Positions 1-3,932 of a stretch of 22,906 nt of DNA are shown piece after piece. Every line of letters starts with the position of its first letter. The stretch's first letter is position 1. The DNA is from a virus. Below the pieces are notes generated by a model, which searched no databases, was not told where the DNA came from, and saw nothing but the letters and a program-made list of their open reading frames with translations. The stretch is from the IMG/VR virus record IMGVR_UViG_3300042287_000105, positions 1-22,906 of that record; one strand, written 5' to 3'. The translations under genes were made by a program, and so were the position numbers.

Positions 1-497
1 TAGTCTGTTCCTGCTGGACCAAGGTTGTGCATTCCTTGAGACATTGTTACTGCTTGAATATTATACTTAGATGCATTAGATTTGACCCAATTAAGAGCAT
101 TATAAACTGCAGCCTCTCCTGCATTTTGTCTCATGCCAGTTGAAGTGTTTCCAATAATTTTAATGAAAACAATATTTACTTCTGGGTTCGTTCTTACAAA
201 AACGGATGTCATTAGTGTTCCGTGATCAAATCCATTTGATGCGATAAGGTTTGCTGGCATAGATGCTGCTCCAGCGCCTTCCATAAAAGACTTACCATTA
301 GGACATGTTGTCCATTCTAGAATACAAACCTCTTGAATAATTTTTCCTTGAAATGCTGGTAAGGATGTGTCAATGCCTGTATCCAATATGGCAACTGCTG
401 GCTTTGAATCTGTACGATTCTTTAGTCCCGCTGCTTGAGCGGTTGTAGGTACTGCTAGTGTGATTGCGATTAACGCTGCTATTAGTTTTTTATTCAT
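1..497 (-). CDS. Secreted subtilisin-like (S8) serine protease, 3' part cut by window edge
   Basis: The 165 visible codons start at ATG 497 and run off the left edge. Residues 1-22 form a signal peptide: a KK pair, a hydrophobic core, and an AQA cleavage site before AGLKN. The subtilase Asp motif AVAILDTGID follows (catalytic D39), then the His motif NGFDHGTLMTS (H92). The catalytic Ser motif lies outside the window, so activity cannot be confirmed. Subtilases are secreted endopeptidases. In a phage this could act on host surface proteins or process an exported protein such as the 853-aa one upstream, but that is inference. It has its own consensus promoter, placed so that the mRNA would begin at or very near the ATG. 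No Shine-Dalgarno sequence is evident. Family call is firm; role unknown. Confidence 0.85.
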   Translation of the reverse strand, partial: MNKKLIAALIAITLAVPTTAQAAGLKNRTDSKPAVAILDTGIDTSLPAFQGKIIQEVCILEWTTCPNGKSFMEGAGAASMPANLIASNGFDHGTLMTSVFVRTNPEVNIVFIKIIGNTSTGMRQNAGEAAVYNALNWVKSNASKYNIQAVTMSQGMHNLGPAGTD

Positions 498-503
498 ACC
501 CTA

Positions 504-531
504 AGTCTACTAAATAATAGCAGGATGTCAA
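504..531 (-). promoter_or_regulatory. SigA-type promoter of the S8 protease gene
   Basis: Read on the minus strand: TTGACA (526-531), a 16-nt spacer, TAGACT (504-509), then six bases (TAGGGT) and the ATG. The -35 box contains the TGA stop codon of the preceding small gene (528-530). The spacing puts +1 at or next to the start codon, so a leaderless transcript is expected. Confidence 0.75.
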
Positions 532-698
532 GGGGTATCTGTTGGTCTTTTATACCACTTGCCATTGTCTAGCGGGGGGGTGGTGTCCATGCCTTGTGAG
601 TCTAATAAATTAGATAGACTTAAAGCAAGAAGCTCCATATGCATTTCCATTCTAACAACGGCAAGCTCAAGTTGCCTCAATCTTTCAGATTTTCTCAC
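528..698 (-). CDS. Small hypothetical protein (56 aa), GTG start
   Basis: A GTG start at 698 overlaps the TGA stop of the upstream gene as GTGA, the tight coupling used throughout this window. The product opens VRKSERLRQLELAVVRMEMH and continues with a leucine-rich amphipathic helix (MELLALSLSNLL). It ends in a polar, proline-containing tail with the sequence GKWYKRPTDTP. It has no cysteines, signal peptide or membrane segment. The helix suggests a small coiled coil or protein-binding peptide. A run of seven C's lies in the coding strand (574-580). I recognise no family. The support is the overlap, the lack of any other explanation for this 170-nt stretch, and the downstream promoter that begins on its stop codon. 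Confidence 0.55.
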   Translation of the reverse strand: MRKSERLRQLELAVVRMEMHMELLALSLSNLLDSQGMDTTPPLDNGKWYKRPTDTP

Positions 699-1051
699 TC
701 TTGTATCTCTCTATCTAGTAGTGTTGGTGCTGTTGCCATACTTCCGCAGTTGGCACATTCCATATCAAGAAAATATGTGGCTATTTCAAACTCTTCAAAG
801 ATAACTTTTACGTTCCATATGTTACATCCACAAGGGCATAAGTGTGTTGGTGACCCTCTTAAATCCATTGCGTGATCATAATTTTCTGGCTTTAGGTCAC
901 TTATGCTTAAAGGATATTCTCTCTTTTGTGACTGTTCTGCCGCTTCTTCTAACTTGTTTATATAATATATTCCAAGAGCATACCTATTTCTGATCCATCT
1001 AAAAGAGGATATGATAAAAAAAGCTAACAGTATGTAGGCAACAGTTTCCAT
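695..1051 (-). CDS. Membrane-anchored zinc-motif protein, hypothetical
   Basis: A 118-aa protein. Residues 3-17 (TVAYILLAFFIISSF) are one N-terminal membrane segment followed by basic residues (RWIRNR), which suggests a signal anchor with a cytoplasmic C-terminal domain. The soluble part has two cysteine clusters, CPCGC near residue 72 and CANCGS near residue 98, spaced like a zinc ribbon. No catalytic motif is visible. The mRNA probably starts at the ATG, because TATAAT lies exactly six bases upstream. The 56-aa gene follows by a GTGA overlap, so the two are co-translated. Family not recognised. Confidence 0.75.
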   Translation of the reverse strand: METVAYILLAFFIISSFRWIRNRYALGIYYINKLEEAAEQSQKREYPLSISDLKPENYDHAMDLRGSPTHLCPCGCNIWNVKVIFEEFEIATYFLDMECANCGSMATAPTLLDREIQE

Positions 1052-1057
1052 GATTCA

Positions 1058-1063
1058 ATTATA
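1058..1063 (-). promoter_or_regulatory. Promoter -10 box, leaderless configuration (gene starting at 1051)
   Basis: TATAAT on the minus strand, then TGAATC (6 nt), then the ATG at 1051. A weak -35 (TATACA, 1081-1086, 17-nt spacer) lies inside the end of the preceding gene. Confidence 0.65.
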
Positions 1064-1065
1064 CA

Positions 1066-1623
1066 CTAAACTTGGATGTATGTATAGGGGGCTGCTACGC
1101 TCATATTGAACTCTGTTGCCGCTTCTAATGCTGCTTTAAGCCTTAGCTTAGGGTTCTTTTGCTTCTTTGTTGCGTGTAGTGCTCCAAGAGCTATCTGTCC
1201 GCCGCTTCCTTCCGCCATATAGTTAACTATGTTTTCTCCAACATGAAAGTCTTCGTCTACAGTAAAAAGTCTTCCACATACTCCAACAATAAATATTCCA
1301 CCACTGTCTTCTTCTGACGCAGATCCTACGCTTCCGTATCCGTGATCTTTAAATGCCTGCTTAACGGAGTCAACAAATTTAGTTCGCATAAACTTATCTA
1401 AACCAGAATTTGTTTTAGTCGGTGTATATTTTGGAGGGGTCCACATGTATTGAAGAATTTGCCCCATGCGGAACGAGTCTGTAAACGCAATTCCATACTG
1501 ACCGTTTTTAAAAACCTTTGGTTCTTTTCTTGACAAGATCCACCCAGTTTTATCATCTGAGGCGGCGTGGTCGGAGCCCATATACACAACACCATTTTGG
1601 GCAATAGCAACAATACAAGTCAT
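1066..1623 (-). CDS. Proteasome beta/HslV-like Ntn hydrolase
   Basis: A 185-aa protein that begins MTCIVAI. Removing the initiator Met would expose an N-terminal Thr, the nucleophile of 20S proteasome beta subunits and HslV. Counting that Thr as 1, an Asp sits at position 17 in VVYMGSD, exactly where the proteasome has its catalytic Asp. RKEPKVF supplies a Lys at 32/35, near the proteasome Lys33. Later AEGSGGQIALGALHA resembles the conserved GSG segment followed by the next helix. There is no propeptide, as in HslV and some phage or bacterial homologues. The expected activity is a self-compartmentalising threonine protease. No partner ATPase gene is in the window. It has its own leaderless-type promoter. 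Fold assignment is strong; oligomeric state and substrates are unknown. Confidence 0.8.
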   Translation of the reverse strand: MTCIVAIAQNGVVYMGSDHAASDDKTGWILSRKEPKVFKNGQYGIAFTDSFRMGQILQYMWTPPKYTPTKTNSGLDKFMRTKFVDSVKQAFKDHGYGSVGSASEEDSGGIFIVGVCGRLFTVDEDFHVGENIVNYMAEGSGGQIALGALHATKKQKNPKLRLKAALEAATEFNMSVAAPYTYIQV

Positions 1624-1629
1624 GTTATT

Positions 1630-1635
1630 AGTATA
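1630..1635 (-). promoter_or_regulatory. Promoter -10 box, leaderless configuration (Ntn hydrolase)
   Basis: TATACT on the minus strand, six bases (AATAAC), then the ATG at 1623. No good -35 is seen. There is no Shine-Dalgarno sequence before the start. Confidence 0.65.
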
Positions 1636-1655
1636 CTATTTTTATTTTTGTATGG

Positions 1656-1964
1656 CTAGTCCTCATTGGAATGCATTTCTATATGGCTTAATTTAAGCAG
1701 AGTTCCCTCTAATTCTGCCTTAACACGAATTAATTCCTGTAAGGCCTCAAAGTATTTGTCTTTCCATTCATTTAGATCTTTTTCTAATTTATATAATTTA
1801 ATCTCAAGATCTTTTAATTCTAGCAAAAGCTGGTCGTGTGCTTTTTCTGCCCTATGCTCTATTCTTTCTTTTTTGTACCTTCTGGCGCCAATCTGAGCTG
1901 TAAGCAGACCGCTAATAGCGGCGGCAAAGAGAGTTATTAGTATCTCAGTTAGGGGAATATTCAT
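1656..1964 (-). CDS. Membrane-anchored coiled-coil protein (spanin-like architecture)
   Basis: A 102-aa protein. An N-terminal hydrophobic segment (residues 5-24, LTEILITLFAAAISGLLTAQ) is followed by a basic stretch (ARRYKKERIEHR) and a long heptad-like charged helix from about 40 to 95, rich in L, E and K. One membrane anchor plus a coiled coil is the architecture of phage inner-membrane spanins and also of many unrelated phage membrane proteins. The endolysin and holin-like genes are 2-6 kb away, so a lysis role is only a possibility. The promoter -10 box and a 9-bp palindrome overlap the start codon. Confidence 0.7.
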   Translation of the reverse strand: MNIPLTEILITLFAAAISGLLTAQIGARRYKKERIEHRAEKAHDQLLLELKDLEIKLYKLEKDLNEWKDKYFEALQELIRVKAELEGTLLKLSHIEMHSNED

Positions 1965-1976
1965 TATATGAATATT
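1956..1976. repeat. Palindrome over start codon and -10 box (possible operator)
   Basis: Perfect 9-bp inverted repeat AATATTCAT / ATGAATATT with a 3-nt centre. It overlaps the -10 box (1974-1979), the predicted +1 and the ATG at 1964. Its position would suit repressor binding or a hairpin at the very 5' end of the mRNA. Confidence 0.5.
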
Positions 1977-1979
1977 ATA
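1974..1979 (-). promoter_or_regulatory. Promoter -10 box (coiled-coil membrane protein)
   Basis: TATAAT on the minus strand, 9 nt before the ATG at 1964, predicting a leader of about 3 nt. Confidence 0.5.
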
Positions 1980-1993
1980 CCGTACAATCTATG

Positions 1994-2230
1994 TTAAATT
2001 AATAACTCAGAGGCTGTTATATCTAGACCTACATATTTCTTTTTTGCAATATGCTCTTTTACATGATCAGAACCGTACTGTCTTCCTGCTAAAATAACTA
2101 TCCATCTTGGCTCTAATTTGTTGTCTGTACAGGATTTACACAATAATAAATTTATTGGCAACAAGACAGATTTCTTTGCTGAAAGCTCGTTCTTGCTTTT
2201 ATTGCAAGAATAACACAATACTTTATCCAT
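1994..2230 (-). CDS. Small zinc-finger protein, hypothetical
   Basis: A 78-aa protein with paired CxxC motifs: CYSC near residue 6 and CKSC near residue 34, a typical four-cysteine zinc site. It then has a conserved-looking tail with EPRWIVILAGRQYG and a segment that runs GLDITASELLI. I chose the ATG at 2230 because a strong Shine-Dalgarno sequence (GGAGG, 8 nt spacing) precedes it. An in-frame start further upstream would extend the protein into the previous gene. It overlaps the upstream gene by 8 nt and so belongs to the same unit as the WhiB gene. A nucleic-acid or protein-binding role is likely from the zinc site; nothing more specific can be said. Confidence 0.75.
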   Translation of the reverse strand: MDKVLCYSCNKSKNELSAKKSVLLPINLLLCKSCTDNKLEPRWIVILAGRQYGSDHVKEHIAKKKYVGLDITASELLI

Positions 2231-2543
2231 GATTTTTTCCTCCTGGCTTTCCTTCAAGCTCTACTCTTACTCCATATGATTCCAAGATATTTTTTACCAT
2301 TTCTACATATTCTATAACTCTGACTCTCATTGAGCCGTCGTATTGTGCAAAATTATTTTCATATAATCTGATTGCTAAAAACTCTGGATACTTTACTATG
2401 TCCATTTCAAGAGTTGGAGTTGGCTTTTTTAGTTCTCTTATTTTGAGAGCCATCTCTTTGTTGTAGAATGTTGGTTTATTGGGCTCGCCAGTCCATTCAT
2501 TTATTCCGTACTTAAAGTGGTTCTTATTCTTATCAATAAACAT
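2223..2543 (-). CDS. Hypothetical protein (106 aa)
   Basis: I do not recognise this protein. It starts MFIDKNKNHFKYGINEWTGE and is mixed alpha/beta in appearance, with a central segment that reads MDIVKYPEFLAIRLYENNFAQ. A helix follows (VRVIEYVEMVKNILESYG). It ends in a Gly/Lys-rich tail whose DNA doubles as the Shine-Dalgarno sequence of the next gene. It contains no Cys and no membrane segment. The start overlaps the WhiB gene by 11 nt and has its own Shine-Dalgarno sequence (AAAGGA). Confidence 0.7.
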   Translation of the reverse strand: MFIDKNKNHFKYGINEWTGEPNKPTFYNKEMALKIRELKKPTPTLEMDIVKYPEFLAIRLYENNFAQYDGSMRVRVIEYVEMVKNILESYGVRVELEGKPGGKNHG

Positions 2544-2844
2544 GCTTTTCCTTTATTCTTTTCCACACATCTTTTGTCTTATGGGCATTTCTTACTTTAT
2601 CATGAGATCCAGAGTTTAAGTAAACCCCTCCCCAAATTCCGTAATCGCTATTGGCAACACCGCTGTCATAGCATAGCTTTATAACTGGGCAGGAGAGACA
2701 GGCCTCGTCAATGCTCTTTGCTATGTTTACATCAGCTTCATACTTATCAAAAAATAGATTTGTATCCATACCAAGGCACAAGGCCAGTTTGTACCAATCT
2801 AAATTATCTTCATCTACATTTAAACTATTTAAAATATTTGACAT
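2533..2844 (-). CDS. WhiB-family Fe-S transcriptional regulator
   Basis: A 103-aa protein with the full WhiB signature: C23 (LALCLGMDTNLFF), then C49-x2-C52-x5-C58 (CLSCPVIKLC), then the GIWGG turn at 69-73. A basic C-terminal helix (KVRNAHKTKDVWKRIKEKH) fits DNA or sigma-factor contact. WhiB proteins bind a [4Fe-4S] cluster and act with the primary sigma factor. They are essentially confined to actinobacteria and their phages, so this gene is the best host marker in the window. The start at 2844 gives a usual WhiB N-terminus. A start at 2910 is also open (125 aa, AGGA close upstream) but would overlap the previous gene by 86 nt. Confidence 0.9.
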   Translation of the reverse strand: MSNILNSLNVDEDNLDWYKLALCLGMDTNLFFDKYEADVNIAKSIDEACLSCPVIKLCYDSGVANSDYGIWGGVYLNSGSHDKVRNAHKTKDVWKRIKEKHVY

Positions 2845-3058
2845 ATCGTTTTGGCAGTTCCCAGATTCCTTCACGGCTGACAGAAATCTTTTCTGCCTTA
2901 CCCCAAGCATCTTTCCTATACATACCTTTTACGTCAGTATAGCCGCCACTATCTTTTTTCCAAATTACAAGATCATAATTATTCCAAAATGATTCCTGTA
3001 ACTTTGTGCGAGATCTTTTAATAAAAATCTCAACACCTTTCTCCGTTAGATGTAACAA
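2825..3058 (-). CDS. Hypothetical protein (77 aa), probable TTG start
   Basis: A basic, aromatic-rich small protein; part of it reads SFWNNYDLVIWKKDSGGYTD, followed by GMYRKDAWGKAEKISVSREGIWELPKRYVKYF. It looks like a compact beta-rich domain with no Cys and no membrane segment. No ATG or GTG is in frame near the 5' end. The TTG at 3058 is the only usual start codon and has an AAGG sequence 10 nt upstream. It begins 20 nt after tRNA-Leu, so it is probably read through from the tRNA promoter. Its end overlaps the WhiB gene by 20 nt. Family unknown; the start is uncertain. Confidence 0.6.
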   Translation of the reverse strand: MLHLTEKGVEIFIKRSRTKLQESFWNNYDLVIWKKDSGGYTDVKGMYRKDAWGKAEKISVSREGIWELPKRYVKYFK

Positions 3059-3078
3059 ATTACTTTTACCTTTTCTAG

Positions 3079-3160
3079 TACCCGAAGTCGGACTTGAACC
3101 GACATGCTATGAAGCAACAAATTTTAAGTCTGTCGTGTATACCGATTCCACCATTCGGGC
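3079..3160 (-). tRNA. tRNA-Leu (anticodon TAA)
   Basis: A class II tRNA of 82 nt. The acceptor GCCCGAA pairs with TTCGGGT (terminal G-U). The anticodon loop is CTTAAAA. A variable arm (TTGCTTCATAGCA) and a T-arm with GGTTCAAGTCC follow. CCA is not encoded. It reads UUA, a codon suited to an AT-rich genome. Confidence 0.93.
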
Positions 3161-3165
3161 ATGTG

Positions 3166-3238
3166 CTGGTCCACCAGGTCTCGATCCTGGGACATCCAAA
3201 TTAACAGTTTGGCGCTCTACCAACTGAGCTATGGACCA
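3166..3238 (-). tRNA. tRNA-Asn (anticodon GTT)
   Basis: 73 nt. The acceptor TGGTCCA pairs with TGGACCA, and the discriminator is G. The D-arm reads AGCTCAGTTGGTAGAGC. The anticodon stem-loop CCAAA-CTGTTAA-TTTGG gives GTT. The T-loop reads ATCGAGA. It precedes tRNA-Leu by 5 nt in the same transcript. CCA is not encoded. Confidence 0.93.
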
Positions 3239-3265
3239 TCATGCACAAAACCGTTGTACTCTGTA

Positions 3266-3295
3266 AGTATACACGAGAAACAGCGGCTTTGTCAA
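3266..3295 (-). promoter_or_regulatory. SigA-type promoter of the tRNA-Asn/Leu unit
   Basis: TTGACA (3290-3295), an 18-nt spacer, TATACT (3266-3271). Predicted +1 is near 3259, about 20 nt before tRNA-Asn. The -35 begins 3 nt after the stop codon of the 47-aa gene. Confidence 0.85.
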
Positions 3296-3298
3296 CGA

Positions 3299-3442
3299 CT
3301 ATTTAGTTATTATTTTAACGATATTAACTTTTTTAATTTCGTCATCTATATTAAAAATATCATGAATATATTCACTTGCATCTTCTTGATTAAAGGCTTC
3401 TACTTCAACCTCTACATCTAATTTAATGCGGTATTTATTCAT
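3299..3442 (-). CDS. Small acidic hypothetical protein (47 aa)
   Basis: ATG 3442 to TAG 3299. The protein opens MNKYRIKLDVEVEVEAFNQ and closes KKVNIVKIITK. Its pattern of beta strand, amphipathic helix (EDASEYIHDIF) and beta strand looks like a minimal ferredoxin-like unit, a common form for tiny phage proteins. The evidence that it is real is the extended -10 promoter exactly 6 nt before the ATG and the tRNA promoter that starts right after its stop. Function unknown. Confidence 0.75.
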   Translation of the reverse strand: MNKYRIKLDVEVEVEAFNQEDASEYIHDIFNIDDEIKKVNIVKIITK

Positions 3443-3448
3443 AGTACA

Positions 3449-3457
3449 ATTATATCA
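3449..3457 (-). promoter_or_regulatory. Extended -10 promoter, leaderless configuration (47-aa gene)
   Basis: TGATATAAT on the minus strand, then TGTACT (6 nt), then the ATG at 3442. It follows directly on the TAA stop of the upstream gene. The surrounding 16-mer TAATGATATAATTGTA recurs before recA. Confidence 0.75.
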
Positions 3458-3748
3458 TTACTTAGCAGATTTTTTATCTACTGCTGAAAATGCTGCATTG
3501 ATTTCGGCTACTGTTAATTTACCATCATCTAAGAATCCACGAGCAAGTTTTTCAACTACTGTAGCAACTCCTAGGGTTCCAGCCAATATAATAGCCTTAT
3601 ATGTTTCAATACCAACTACTGCTCCAGCTCCAATTACGGACAATCCTGATGCTGCAAATACTGCAATTATTCGCATAAAAATATTGTTAATGCTTGCAAT
3701 TGCTCCTGATCCTACCTGTGTTGGCTCTTCAATATATGCTTTTGCCAT
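3458..3748 (-). CDS. Holin-like small membrane protein with DGKLT motif
   Basis: A 96-aa protein. It has two hydrophobic stretches, about 27-47 (IIAVFAASGLSVIGAGAVVGI) and 50-65 (AIILAGTLGVATVVEK). A C-terminal segment (LDDGKLTVAEINAAF, about 72-86) resembles the second half of an EF-hand loop, and a short Lys-rich tail follows. Size, two hydrophobic segments and a charged C-terminus fit holins, several of which carry a similar DGK segment. It follows the other holin-like gene by 1 nt with a good Shine-Dalgarno sequence (GAGG). The same DGK-(I/L/V) motif occurs three times in the 853-aa protein upstream, which links the three genes. Confidence 0.65.
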   Translation of the reverse strand: MAKAYIEEPTQVGSGAIASINNIFMRIIAVFAASGLSVIGAGAVVGIETYKAIILAGTLGVATVVEKLARGFLDDGKLTVAEINAAFSAVDKKSAK

Positions 3749-3749
3749 T

Positions 3750-3932
3750 TTATTCCTCGTTTCTATTTCTGATCGGACTTGTAATTATCCAAAGAGCAGT
3801 TGTAGCCATGATTCCATAACCAACAATTGTCTTTGCACTTCCGTCCAGAACTACCCAAGCAATAAACATACCAAGAAGGGTCCATGCTTGGTCTACCATA
3901 TCTTTTAGGATATTCTTTATTATTCTTACCAT
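3750..3932 (-). CDS. Small two-helix membrane protein (holin-like)
   Basis: A 60-aa protein with two predicted membrane segments, about 15-30 (AWTLLGMFIAWVVLDG) and 35-52 (IVGYGIMATTALWIITS). A basic amphipathic N-terminus precedes them and a polar C-terminal tail (PIRNRNEE) follows. This matches class II holin topology. The start overlaps the 853-aa gene by 7 nt and has a strong Shine-Dalgarno sequence (AAGGAGG). Two adjacent small membrane proteins could be a holin/antiholin pair, though the endolysin is about 4 kb upstream, separated by nuclease, Hsp20 and the secreted protein. Confidence 0.65.
   Translation of the reverse strand: MVRIIKNILKDMVDQAWTLLGMFIAWVVLDGSAKTIVGYGIMATTALWIITSPIRNRNEE

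Noticed and set aside
3006-3421. Plus-strand frames across the tRNA-Leu/Asn genes
   Set aside because: They read antisense through tRNA genes and have no start signals.
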